NCBI GenBank assembly: GCA_045126215.1
Contig: JBGVOD010000034.1
Span: 1-38,763 of the forward strand
Direction: 5' to 3'
DNA: 38,763 nt
Source of the DNA: SVEL01 sp045126215
GTDB taxonomy: Bacteria; Bacillota; Clostridia; Lachnospirales; Lachnospiraceae
Shown here: one piece after another, positions 24,062 through 32,925 of the stretch
Numbering within the stretch: the first letter of the stretch is position 1
Layout of the letters: every line of letters starts with the position of its first letter
Position numbers and translations under genes: made by a program
Notes under the pieces: generated by a model
The model's input: the letters and a program-made list of their open reading frames with translations, nothing else
The model's database searches: none
What the model was told of the DNA's origin: nothing

Positions 24062-26005
24062 CTATAACCATTTTTCTAAAAGCTTATCAAGCTCCTCGGG
24101 GAATATTGGTTTTGAAATAAAATCATCAAATCCGGCTTCCATATATTCTTCTCTTGCGCCTACAATACTATTTGCAGTCATTACAATCACTTTAGTATTC
24201 TCAATCTTATCCGCCATAGAATTTTTCAATTCAGTCATAGTTTCTATGCCATCCATTTCCGGCATCATATGATCAAGCAATATTATATCAAAGTGTTCAT
24301 TTTCAATAATTCCAAGAGCTTCTCTTCCTGACGAAGCCTCTTTAATAGTAAGTTCAGTTTTCTTTAAAAGCTGAATAATAACCTTTCTGTTAAGTTCATT
24401 ATCATCTACTACAAGGATTTTTCCTCGTAAGTTTTCTTGTACATTGCCTTTTGTATTTCCTTGTATGCTTTCCTGCACACTACTATGTACACTTCCCTGT
24501 GCATTGTCTTTTGCATTGGCAAAATTATTTTCTACATTATAGTTACCTGAAGTATCTTTGTTTTCCTCAAAAATATTTCCAATAGGTTTTTCTTCAATTA
24601 TCTTTTGTACTACATCGAAGGCAAATGTGGCCCCCTCTCCGTATACACTTTTAACCTCTATCTTACTGCCCATCAGGGTAATGAGCTGTTTTGTTATACT
24701 CATTCCCAGTCCGGTTCCCTCTATGTATTTATTTTTTGATTCATCTACACGCTCAAAAGCATCAAATATTTTGTCTAAGTTTTCCTCTTTTATACCTATA
24801 CCTGTATCTGTTACTTCTACATGTAATTTGTATAAATCATCTTCTTTAGTTCCATTTACAATAAATGTAACACTACCCTCTTTTGTATATTTTACAGCAT
24901 TTGTAAGAATATTTACTATTATCTGCTTTAAGCGAACATCATCTCCATAAAGTATTGATGGTATATTTTCATCAACTTGCACATCAAAGCGAAGATTTTT
25001 TTCCTTTGCTCTGTATGAAATCATATTAATAATGTTTTTAATAAGAGTTTTAGAATCATATTTTGTAGGAACAAGTTCCATTTTACCTGATTCTATCTTA
25101 GAAGTATCTAAAATATCATTGATTATTCCAAGTAATGTAATAGACGAATTCTTGACATCTGTTGCATATTGTCTTATTTCCTCATCTTTTTCCTCACGAA
25201 GAATCATCTCATTCATACCAATTATTGCATTGATAGGTGTCCTGATTTCATGGGACATATTTGCTAAAAATCTCGATTTTGATGCATTAGCAATATCTGC
25301 TTCATTTTTCGCCTGCTCAAGCTTATCCATTGTATCCATAAGTGCCTGATAGTCAGGTGTTTCAAGGGATATTAAAATAATGAACAAGGCTAAGGATGTT
25401 GCAAATAGTCCTACCAGCTGATTTGGAATAAAAAGCATTTGAATAAGCTCACCACTTGCCGCAATAACTAAAAACAATATTGTGAAATAAAACTGTTTCT
25501 GGTCAAGCTGTTTTCTATTTATTAACAGTAAAAATCCACCCGAAATAATAAAATAGAGCAACATTCCGGAAGATACTACAAAAAGATCTCCATGCATATA
25601 ATTCATATTTTCATCAAAATAAAAACAATATCCGAATGGTATACTTCCTGCATTAAATACAATAAAAAAACATGCTATAATTTTATTTAACTTTATAATC
25701 CATTTGCACTTTGCAGCACTTTTAAGAAAGGCATCTACATATCTGACAAAACAATATGAAACAAATGCCGTTGCTATATATGCCGAACCTGCCAAAATCA
25801 AGTTTATGAACTTTGGAACCAGATGCGGATAACTTATAGTAACTGCCGAAATAACATCCATCAAGTCAGCTATCAAAACAGATGTTGTCAGATTTCTGAA
25901 TCTTTTGTTTACAAGGGATGCATTTGGATATCTATATATTAAATATATCAAAAGTATCGATACAAAAAATATTGATGCTATCTCATAATATATGTTATAT
26001 AACAT
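24062..26005 (-). CDS. Hybrid sensor histidine kinase with C-terminal receiver
   Basis: This 647-residue protein has about seven membrane helices (8-215), HisKA with 'FLANMSHEIRTPINAIIGMNEMI' (His252), then HATPase with 'NAVKYT' and 'GTGLGMSITKQLITLMGS'. A repeat-rich linker (498-529) leads to a REC domain with Asp578 in 'DIILLDHMMPEMDG'. The phosphate would move from His252 to Asp578. No separate output gene is nearby. The ATG lies 2 nt after the stop of the zinc-ribbon gene, so the two form an operon. Confidence 0.88.
   Translation of the reverse strand: MLYNIYYEIASIFFVSILLIYLIYRYPNASLVNKRFRNLTTSVLIADLMDVISAVTISYPHLVPKFINLILAGSAYIATAFVSYCFVRYVDAFLKSAAKCKWIIKLNKIIACFFIVFNAGSIPFGYCFYFDENMNYMHGDLFVVSSGMLLYFIISGGFLLLINRKQLDQKQFYFTILFLVIAASGELIQMLFIPNQLVGLFATSLALFIILISLETPDYQALMDTMDKLEQAKNEADIANASKSRFLANMSHEIRTPINAIIGMNEMILREEKDEEIRQYATDVKNSSITLLGIINDILDTSKIESGKMELVPTKYDSKTLIKNIINMISYRAKEKNLRFDVQVDENIPSILYGDDVRLKQIIVNILTNAVKYTKEGSVTFIVNGTKEDDLYKLHVEVTDTGIGIKEENLDKIFDAFERVDESKNKYIEGTGLGMSITKQLITLMGSKIEVKSVYGEGATFAFDVVQKIIEEKPIGNIFEENKDTSGNYNVENNFANAKDNAQGSVHSSVQESIQGNTKGNVQENLRGKILVVDDNELNRKVIIQLLKKTELTIKEASSGREALGIIENEHFDIILLDHMMPEMDGIETMTELKNSMADKIENTKVIVMTANSIVGAREEYMEAGFDDFISKPIFPEELDKLLEKWL
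24419..24514 (-). repeat. 12-nt degenerate repeat encoding the kinase linker
   Basis: Eight tetrapeptides (AKDN, AQGS, VHSS, VQES, IQGN, TKGN, VQEN, LRGK) join the kinase domain to the receiver, encoded by a degenerate 12-nt repeat. Confidence 0.7.
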
Positions 26006-26007
26006 TT

Positions 26008-27840
26008 CTACTCTTCTCCATATAAATAATCGTATTCTTCCGTTTCATACTTTACTACAAACTGATTACCTTCTTTTTTAATAGATACACACATGTATAA
26101 CTCAAACCCTATATCTTCTCCAATGTCGGTTCTTCTAACCAAAAACTTTTCTTCTTCAAAATTATGATAGAATTCAAAACCCTCATCTAAAAGATACTCT
26201 TCATAAGCTTCACTGGCTCCCTGATAATATCCCTTGCATGTATATTCTACTGTAAAAGAATCCTGGGTTTCTTTAATCACCTCAATATCATCAACTACTT
26301 CATTAATAGTTTTTATATCCTTGTATCCTTCCGTTATTTTATCTATGTACTCATCATAATGGAAGTATACATAAAGGTATTTTGCTGTACTGACGTAAAA
26401 AACTGTACATGCAGCAACTGTTGCAACAGCTATAAAAGCTCCCATTCTTATTCTAAGTTTTACTGCAAGACTTTTTACCTTTTCTTTTCCAAATATTACT
26501 CTCTTATTATCTGCATATCCTGCACTACAGCCAGTCTTTTCAACACTCGTATCACAGTTTGAATAATAGCTGTCAATAATAAAGCTATACTGCTTGTAGT
26601 CAAGCTTATTCCCACAGAATTCACAAACGCCACCATTTAACAGGCTGACATTCATTCCACATCCACCACATTTATGTATTCTTACATTTTCAAGATTGTA
26701 ATCAAGTGTATTCTCCTTTGCTTTAATAAGCATTACCACTTTTTCGCCCTCTTCTTTAATCTTCCCATTCACAAATCTTGTAAGTGTAAGCTTAACTCTT
26801 ACTTTGAATACAACATCAAAGTCCTGATCTTGTATCTTCCTAAAGTCAAGAAATGCTATATTCTCCAAATTGCATTCAACAACATTAGAATATTCACTTA
26901 TAACACTACTCATATCAAAGTTGGCGAAAGCATTTACTTCTTCTGCATTTTCTGCAAAATGTATATTTTTAAGCTTAAATTCCAGATTCTCTGCAAACTT
27001 TTCTGCAGAAAAATTTTTGTTCATTCTTTTTAAATCTCGTAGAGCATTGGTATCATCAACTCGCCTAAAACTCTGCTTTACATATCTTCCACATAAAGCG
27101 AAAAATAATACTAAATATGCAAGTAATATGTAAAAAGCAACTGGTATCATCTTGATTGAAATAAGATATGACATACCTATAACCATTTCGGTTGATTCAT
27201 TCATACCAACTCCCAATATACATGATATTACTAAAATAGCTATTGCAATTACAAGTAATGCAATAAATCCTAGAAACGCACCTAACACACCAAAGAATAC
27301 TTTTTTAAATATACCCTTGGTCTTTCTGTTGGAATCTTCCTCTATACTATACGAAGAAATCTTCTCTCTAAAATCATCTATTTCAAACTTTGAACCACAA
27401 AAATCACAACCATCAATGTATGTCTCAATAGGTAAATAGCTACCACAGTTTGGACATGCATATCCCGTCTCATTACCTTCAGACTTAATTACACTTGCTA
27501 TGTTAAGTTTTTTTTCTTTTTTAGCAGCAATTTGATTTCCATTCTGAAAGTATCTCTTTCTAATCTTTACAGGCTGCTTAAAGGTTCCAACCTTGCTCTT
27601 TCCATCACTATCATAGCTGGCAGTTTCAATAATACCTCTGTCTGTATTTTCAATCTCCATATCCAGCCCTATACCAAGCTTATTCAGTCTCTGTCTGCTA
27701 AGATACATGCTCTGCCAATATGACTGTGTAACATCTGACAGAATATTCTCATCTTTCAAATGTCCTCTGAAATATTCTTTGTAAACATTTCCGAAGGTTG
27801 CAACCTTATCTTTCATAATAAAAATATCTTCACTTCTCAT
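26008..27840 (-). CDS. Zinc-ribbon and Tim44-like membrane protein
   Basis: This 610-residue protein has a first zinc ribbon CPNC...CDFC (Cys129, 132, 145, 148), two or three membrane helices at about 180-250 and a Tim44-like domain (about 275-400; 'NKNFSAEKFAENLEFKLKNIHFAENAEEV...'). A second zinc ribbon CGGC...CEFC (about 402-420), another membrane helix (about 474-495) and a C-terminal outer domain follow. Similar proteins in Firmicutes are annotated only as Tim44-domain proteins. The start at 27840 has AGAGGG just upstream, and the alternative ATG at 27816 has no site. It is co-transcribed with the hybrid kinase and may supply its input, which is inference. Confidence 0.68.
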   Translation of the reverse strand: MRSEDIFIMKDKVATFGNVYKEYFRGHLKDENILSDVTQSYWQSMYLSRQRLNKLGIGLDMEIENTDRGIIETASYDSDGKSKVGTFKQPVKIRKRYFQNGNQIAAKKEKKLNIASVIKSEGNETGYACPNCGSYLPIETYIDGCDFCGSKFEIDDFREKISSYSIEEDSNRKTKGIFKKVFFGVLGAFLGFIALLVIAIAILVISCILGVGMNESTEMVIGMSYLISIKMIPVAFYILLAYLVLFFALCGRYVKQSFRRVDDTNALRDLKRMNKNFSAEKFAENLEFKLKNIHFAENAEEVNAFANFDMSSVISEYSNVVECNLENIAFLDFRKIQDQDFDVVFKVRVKLTLTRFVNGKIKEEGEKVVMLIKAKENTLDYNLENVRIHKCGGCGMNVSLLNGGVCEFCGNKLDYKQYSFIIDSYYSNCDTSVEKTGCSAGYADNKRVIFGKEKVKSLAVKLRIRMGAFIAVATVAACTVFYVSTAKYLYVYFHYDEYIDKITEGYKDIKTINEVVDDIEVIKETQDSFTVEYTCKGYYQGASEAYEEYLLDEGFEFYHNFEEEKFLVRRTDIGEDIGFELYMCVSIKKEGNQFVVKYETEEYDYLYGEE

Positions 27841-27842
27841 TT

Positions 27843-27921
27843 CCCTCTACCCTTTGTTTATCTTTGTTGGTCTTTTAGTCTAACCTTTATTTGCCTTTGT
27901 TGCTCCTGTAGTCTAACCTTT
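27843..27921 (-). repeat. 33-bp leader repeat running into the ribosome binding site
   Basis: Two full 33-bp units begin AAAGGTTAGACTA on the minus strand (starting at 27921 and 27888). A third, partial unit starts at 27855 as AAAGGGTAGAGGG, which is the Shine-Dalgarno region of the 27840 gene. Each unit carries further purine-rich Shine-Dalgarno-like motifs. Confidence 0.75.
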
Positions 27922-28024
27922 GTTTTGGTGGCAAAATATTATATTTGCCGTGATGCGCATTGTTTATTGCTGTGATGTGCAACAGCACTTGATTTAATGC
28001 GCAGTATTATTACTAAACAATAAA

Positions 28025-28053
28025 ATTTTATCATATTCTTTTTATATTTACAA
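28025..28053 (-). promoter_or_regulatory. Predicted promoter of the zinc-ribbon/hybrid-kinase operon
   Basis: On the minus strand TTGTAA (28048-28053) and TAAAAT (28025-28030) are 17 nt apart. The leader is about 175 nt. The surrounding gene-free stretch 27841-28414 holds this promoter, the 33-bp repeats, the single palindromic element and the terminator listed separately. Confidence 0.5.
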
Positions 28054-28098
28054 TTTATACCACAAATCTTTGCTTTTTTACTTTTTTTGTTTTTAACT

Positions 28099-28152
28099 GC
28101 AAGAATTTCGGCTTTAGTTACTCTTTTTGAACTGTCTTAGCCGAAATCTTGC
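28099..28152 (-). repeat. Single palindromic element of the 9-25-9 family
   Basis: ATTTCGGCT (28105-28113), a 25-nt spacer and AGCCGAAAT (28139-28147) have the same arm sequence and loop length as the units of array 2. The stem extends with GCAAG/CTTGC (28099-28103 and 28148-28152) past one bulged A, giving 14 bp. The element lies about 50 bp upstream of a predicted -35 box. Confidence 0.85.
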
Positions 28153-28253
28153 TATTTCACACACTATAAATGCTCGGATAATTGACTTGTACTATCTTCA
28201 TCCCTATGTGGAGTTCTACTATAAAGCAAATAATACAAAATAACTCTCTATAC

Positions 28254-28292
28254 AAAAAGGCTTAACACCTATTATCGGTGCTAAGCCTTTTT
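28254..28292 (-). terminator. Terminator of the Na+/phosphate cotransporter gene
   Basis: AAAAAGGCTTAACACC (28254-28269) pairs with GGTGCTAAGCCTTTTT (28277-28292) with one mismatch and a 7-nt loop. The minus strand ends in TTTTT. It lies 123 nt past the stop codon and could also act on the plus strand. Confidence 0.85.
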
Positions 28293-28414
28293 AAATAAAT
28301 ATTTACAAATATTCCACCAGGTGTTTTACTAAACATCTGCTCTATATTCCACCAAGTACTGCAAATCATATACTTCAAATCATATACTTCAAATTATGTA
28401 CTACATATCACACC

Positions 28415-30046
28415 CTACATATCACTAGGTCTTTCTTTTAGTGAATATGCGATATTAATAGCGTGATCTGAACATCTTTCCATATCTGTTACAATATCAG
28501 AGAAAATAATACTTCCAAGAGGGTTTGTATCCGTTGTCATACGGCTTACATAATTATTTACAAGTTTATCTTCATAATCATCAACTTGCTGTTCTAATTC
28601 TTCAATTCTATCGAGCTTTGAATAATCTTCCTTTGCAAAAATATCAAGTGATAACTTTACAGCAGCAATTGTAGCCGAAGCCATCTCTTTAAGTTCTGCA
28701 ATAGAATCATCTGATAATGTAACTTTTTTGCTATTTAATTGTTCAATATATTCAACAATATTCTCTGCATGGTCAGACAATCTTTCAATATCTGTGACTA
28801 CTATAGATAGCATAGAAAAACGACGTAGGTTGTCACCTGATAAATCAAGGGTACGTAGTTCAATCATGGCATCAGCTATTGAGTGATTTAAAATATTAAC
28901 TGTATCTTCGTTGTCATGAACAGCTTTTGCTTTTGAAGAACTATAGTCAAAAAAGCAATCAAGTGCTCGTTCCAGGTTTGCAGCTGAAATATTACCCATA
29001 CGAGTAATTTCACGTTTTGCCTGATGAATGGCAATACTAGGTGCAAGTTTTGAAAGCTGAGTCATATAATTAAGAGTTCTATCTTTCTGTAAATCATTTT
29101 CTTCTGCGCTGACTGGAATAATCTTTTTGGCAAGCTTAATGATAAGTCCAGAAAATGGTAAAACAATAATAACTGCAATAATTGCGAAAATTGTATGTGT
29201 ATTTGCAATCTGACGACCGATATCATTTGGAGAAAGTTTTTTAATTGAATCTAAAATAAATGGACAAACATTTATAAGGACTATAAGTATAATTGCTCGT
29301 ATTACGTTAAATAAGAGGTTAAGTATAGCTGTTCTCTTACCTTCTCTGTTTGCTGTAAGAGATGCAAGTAAGTTTGGTGTAACAGAACCGATTGCCGCAC
29401 CTATTACCAGATATACTGCTGTATCATAATGTAAAATTCCCTGAACTGCAAATGCCTGAAAAATTACAATTGATGAAGATGAACTCTGCAATAGAGCTGT
29501 AAATCCTATACCAAATAATAACGCCAAAGCAGGTGCGTTTAATGTAGTAATGAAGTCTATAAACTCCTGTGTTTCAGACAGCGGTTTGATAGCTTCCTTA
29601 ACGATACTAATACCTGAAAACAACATACCAAATCCCATAATAACCGAACCTATGTGTTTGGTAAAACTATTCTTTAAGAAAAGGAACATTATTGCTCCAA
29701 TAAACAGAAGCAATGGTGTATATGAGCTAAGATTAAAAGCGGTAATCTGAGCGGTAATTGTCGTACCGATATTGGCACCCATAATTACACCTATGGCCTG
29801 AGAAATGGTCATAATACCTGAGTTAACGAAACCGATAACCATTACATCAGTAGCTGATGAGCTTTGTATCAGAACTGTCATTCCAAGACCTGCGAGCACT
29901 GCTATGAACTTATTTTTTGTTGCATATCCAAGAATGGTTTGCAGATTATCGCCACAGGCATTTTTTAAACCTGTTGACATTATGTTCATACCTACAAGAA
30001 AAAGTCCTATTCCTCCAAGCATGGAGAAAAGATTGTAAATGTCCAT
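28415..30046 (-). CDS. Na+/phosphate cotransporter (NptA/YjbB type) with PhoU-like tail
   Basis: This 543-residue protein starts at the ATG at 30046 with GGAGG 5 nt upstream. A nine-codon longer frame has no site. It contains two inverted Na_Pi_cotrans repeats with 'VLIQSSSATDVMVIGFVNSG' (QSSS at 61-64) and 'ALLQSSSSSIVIFQAFA' (187-192), plus 'GANIGTTITAQ'. The C-terminal 200 residues form a helical PhoU-like domain ('LSDHAENIVEYIEQL', 'DMERCSDHAINIAYSL'). It probably imports phosphate with Na+. It is monocistronic. Confidence 0.9.
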   Translation of the reverse strand: MDIYNLFSMLGGIGLFLVGMNIMSTGLKNACGDNLQTILGYATKNKFIAVLAGLGMTVLIQSSSATDVMVIGFVNSGIMTISQAIGVIMGANIGTTITAQITAFNLSSYTPLLLFIGAIMFLFLKNSFTKHIGSVIMGFGMLFSGISIVKEAIKPLSETQEFIDFITTLNAPALALLFGIGFTALLQSSSSSIVIFQAFAVQGILHYDTAVYLVIGAAIGSVTPNLLASLTANREGKRTAILNLLFNVIRAIILIVLINVCPFILDSIKKLSPNDIGRQIANTHTIFAIIAVIIVLPFSGLIIKLAKKIIPVSAEENDLQKDRTLNYMTQLSKLAPSIAIHQAKREITRMGNISAANLERALDCFFDYSSSKAKAVHDNEDTVNILNHSIADAMIELRTLDLSGDNLRRFSMLSIVVTDIERLSDHAENIVEYIEQLNSKKVTLSDDSIAELKEMASATIAAVKLSLDIFAKEDYSKLDRIEELEQQVDDYEDKLVNNYVSRMTTDTNPLGSIIFSDIVTDMERCSDHAINIAYSLKERPSDM

Positions 30047-30120
30047 ATTTACCTCCGAAAAAAACAAAATCAATCTAATGCTATCGCATTTTTCGAAATA
30101 TTTCCACTCAAAAAATTAAA

Positions 30121-30167
30121 ATTTTCTGAAAAATACATGAAATATAAAGAAAATTTTGTCAGAAAAT
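30121..30167. promoter_or_regulatory. Dyad between the phosphate transporter and the small ORF
   Basis: ATTTTCTGA (30121-30129) and TCAGAAAAT (30159-30167) are perfect inverted repeats 29 nt apart, upstream of the Na+/phosphate transporter gene. They could be an operator or a weak hairpin ending the 30206 transcript. Confidence 0.35.
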
Positions 30168-30205
30168 GTTAAATTATGCAAAAAGGGAATAGTACTTTTA
30201 TATTT

Positions 30206-30403
30206 TTACTCCACTTCTATTTCCCAAATATCTACATTTCCACTTTGTTTTTTTATAAGCATATCCTTCAAAATATCATTATATACTGAAATATTCGATG
30301 TCCCTCCAGCCAGAAATAACTGTCCATTTCTTGTAATAAGTATCTTGTCATATCCTTGTTCCTCCAATTTTTTTAAATCAATATCTGAAAATCTTAATTG
30401 CAT
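30206..30403 (-). CDS. 65-residue protein of unknown function
   Basis: MQLRFSDIDLKKLEEQGYDK... is a small soluble protein with a good AGAGGA site 6 nt upstream of the ATG. I see no known domain. The predicted pattern is helix, two strands ('KILITRNGQLFLAGG'), helix, strand. It follows the sensor kinase by 140 nt and may be in the same transcript. The ribosome site supports a real gene, and its function is unknown. Confidence 0.6.
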   Translation of the reverse strand: MQLRFSDIDLKKLEEQGYDKILITRNGQLFLAGGTSNISVYNDILKDMLIKKQSGNVDIWEIEVE

Positions 30404-30446
30404 TTTTTATCCTCTCTTTTCGTTTTTAATTTGATCTTTTTATCCT

Positions 30447-30535
30447 TGTTTTATTTTAAACTTTTTTTACTCCTTTTTTGAGTTATCCATTTTTATTTTA
30501 AACTTTTTTTACTCCATTTTAAGTTAGCCATTTTT
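30447..30535. repeat. Two-copy T-rich direct repeat
   Basis: Two copies of a roughly 45-bp T-rich sequence (TTTTATTTTAAACTTTTTTTACTCC, split here as TTTTATTTTAAAC and TTTTTTTACTCC, ending in AGTTA.CCA) lie between the 65-residue gene and the kinase stop codon. No hairpin is visible. Confidence 0.5.
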
Positions 30536-30543
30536 ATTTACTC

Positions 30544-31887
30544 TCAGACCATTCTTATAACGATTGTTACAACAAAATCCTCACCACTGGAATTTACATA
30601 TATATCTCCATTCATCATAGTCATAAGTCTTCTGGCAATATATAATCCCAATCCACTGCCAGGTTTATTATTGACATTTGAGCCTCTAAAAAAGCTATCA
30701 AATACATGTATGATTTCCTCTTTTTTTAATGTATTTCCAGTATTTCGTATAGAGATAAGTTTACAATCCTCCTCTTCATCAAAGGATACGGATATTTTTC
30801 TGCCATCACCATACTTTATAGCATTCTCCATAACATTTTGAATAACTTCAATTACTCTGTCGCTATCACCTGATAAAAGACAGTCATCAAATTCTTCAAT
30901 ATAAAAAACTGTCTTTAAATTCGAAAGCTTATCTTTGTAATATGCTGATATTCTGCCAATAACTTCCTTTAGGTAAAACTCTTCTTCCTTAACTGAAAAT
31001 TCCAAAAAATCTTCTTTTGATGCTGCAATAATCTGAGAAACATAATTTTCAATCTCGTCTACTTTTTTTATGATAGAATCTGTCACTTCTTCTAATTTCT
31101 CTTTGTCTTTGTATACATTCCTCTGAGTAGCCTGTGCATTAAGTTTTATTACAGACAATGGTGTCTTGATATCATGAGCCAGGGACAAAAGAAGTGTCTT
31201 CTTTTCTTTATGCATGTTCAATTCTTTTTCACGTCTCTGTTTAAGATTTTCACGTAATACATTAGTTCCCCATATAAATTTCCCAAAATATTTCGTCTGT
31301 CTCTCTTCTAAAGGAATAGACAAGTTTCCCTTCGACAATTCATATGGCACCTGTTCAAACTTGTGAAATGGTACAATTATTCTATATCTTATATACACTA
31401 AAATAGCTATTATCACTATTGAAGCCAGAATCATTATCACATTAATAATTAATATTGCATCAATATTATTATCATTTTCTACAACATATTCAAATCTATA
31501 TATATTTCCATCTATTACCCTTAAGCAATAATCATATTTACTTGTTAATACAATATCTGATTCAGACTTGCAGATACTAACATTTTTAATATATGTGTAT
31601 TTTGAGATATCTATTTCTATGTCTCCTGTTTTTTCTGATTCAACCTCGGTTGAATTGTTAATCTCTAATTTATTTAGTTCAGTATCATTCAAATTGTTAT
31701 TCTCTGATTTATTGGAAATATCATCTTGCTGGAGTTTTTCAATCTCATTAATTGCTCTATTTATCTCAACCAAATAAGGGCGTCCCTCATCTCCCGTGTA
31801 CTTTGCTACAAGAAAGAGATTAACGCCTATAATCGTAATTATTATTCCAAATATTATTCCTATAAATAGTTTATTAAAATTCTTCAT
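30544..31887 (-). CDS. Membrane sensor histidine kinase
   Basis: This 447-residue protein has two membrane helices (about 7-28 and 143-167) enclosing an outer domain of about 115 residues. A HAMP-like segment and HisKA with 'LLLSLAHDIKTPLSVIKLN' (His238) follow, then HATPase with 'NAIKYGDGR' and 'GSGLGLYIARRLMTMMNGD'. It pairs with the response regulator at 32186. The outer domain contains a low-complexity Asn/Glu stretch (about 58-90). Unlike BceS-type kinases it has a sizable sensor domain. A terminator separates it from the regulator gene. Confidence 0.9.
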   Translation of the reverse strand: MKNFNKLFIGIIFGIIITIIGVNLFLVAKYTGDEGRPYLVEINRAINEIEKLQQDDISNKSENNNLNDTELNKLEINNSTEVESEKTGDIEIDISKYTYIKNVSICKSESDIVLTSKYDYCLRVIDGNIYRFEYVVENDNNIDAILIINVIMILASIVIIAILVYIRYRIIVPFHKFEQVPYELSKGNLSIPLEERQTKYFGKFIWGTNVLRENLKQRREKELNMHKEKKTLLLSLAHDIKTPLSVIKLNAQATQRNVYKDKEKLEEVTDSIIKKVDEIENYVSQIIAASKEDFLEFSVKEEEFYLKEVIGRISAYYKDKLSNLKTVFYIEEFDDCLLSGDSDRVIEVIQNVMENAIKYGDGRKISVSFDEEEDCKLISIRNTGNTLKKEEIIHVFDSFFRGSNVNNKPGSGLGLYIARRLMTMMNGDIYVNSSGEDFVVTIVIRMV

Positions 31888-31996
31888 ACGGTTTGCCTGA
31901 TTTTCCTATTAGATTTTCTGTCCACAACGCTCCATGCTTTTTATCTTCTCTTAGCACTACTGACATTCATTTATTTGATTTGTCACTAAAATAACA

Positions 31997-32035
31997 AAAA
32001 CCTTCCCTGTACTTTGACCGATTAGGGAAGGTTTT
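31997..32035 (-). terminator. Terminator between response regulator and kinase genes
   Basis: AAAACCTTCCCT (31997-32008) pairs perfectly with AGGGAAGGTTTT (32024-32035) across a 15-nt loop, and the minus strand continues TTTTTGTTATTTT. It follows the response regulator stop by about 150 nt. The kinase therefore needs read-through or its own promoter. Confidence 0.8.
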
Positions 32036-32185
32036 CTCATATTACTTTGTCAACCACTCTGTGGCGATTGCCTTTTGTAATTACATTATAGCATAGAATT
32101 TAATGATTACAACCTTAAATTTAATCTTTCGTCTTTAATAATCTGAACTACAAAATCAAAAAAATGTATTTTACAAAAAATTATT

Positions 32186-32857
32186 TTACGCCTCGAATTT
32201 ATACCCAACACCCCACACTGTCAATATATGTTTAGGATTTTTAGGATCCTTTTCAATTTTGCTTCTTAACCATTTGATATGTACTGTAACAGTCTGAATC
32301 TCGGATTCACTATCGTATCCCCAGACTTCATTAAATATATAGTCTTTTGATAATACCTTACCTTTATTACTTATAAGAAGCAGTAACAGCTCGTATTCCT
32401 TAATTGTTACATCCAGCTTCTGTTCTTTGTAGTATACCGCCTGTCCTATCTTGTCAATTTTGATATCACCTTCTAAAAGAACATCAGTTGCATATCTTCT
32501 TTTAAAGATTCCGTCTATTTTAGCAAGTAAAATATCGATATCATACGGCTTATCAATATAATCATCTGCACCAGCAATGATACCATTAAGCTTGTCTTCC
32601 TTTGTGTCTTTTGCACTGGCAATAATAACCGGTGTGTTGCTATTCTCACGTATTTTTGTAAGAATACCAAATCCATCAAGTCCCGGAAGCATTATATCAA
32701 GAATAACAAGTTTGGCTCCATACCTTTCGTATAGCTCCAAAGCCTTATTACCATCATGTGCCACATTAACAATATATCCTTTTGCTTCAAGGAAATCCTT
32801 TAAAAGTGTCGCAATATCTTTATCATCTTCTACAATCAATACATCTATTACTGTCAA
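32186..32857 (-). CDS. OmpR/PhoB-family response regulator
   Basis: This 223-residue regulator has a receiver with 'LIVEDDKDIA' and phosphoacceptor Asp54 in 'VILDIMLPGLDG', then a winged-helix DNA-binding domain ('EYELLLLLISNKGKVLSKDYIFNEVWG', 'VTVHIKWLRSKIE'). The start is TTG at 32857 with AGGA close upstream. It probably controls the adjacent ABC transporter in response to the kinase at 30544. It lies 68 nt after the ABC ATPase gene. Confidence 0.92.
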   Translation of the reverse strand: MTVIDVLIVEDDKDIATLLKDFLEAKGYIVNVAHDGNKALELYERYGAKLVILDIMLPGLDGFGILTKIRENSNTPVIIASAKDTKEDKLNGIIAGADDYIDKPYDIDILLAKIDGIFKRRYATDVLLEGDIKIDKIGQAVYYKEQKLDVTIKEYELLLLLISNKGKVLSKDYIFNEVWGYDSESEIQTVTVHIKWLRSKIEKDPKNPKHILTVWGVGYKFEA

Positions 32858-32925
32858 ATTATCCTACCGTCCTGTTATACTATCTTATCGTCTAATCATG
32901 TACGTCTTTTATGTACAGATTTCTC

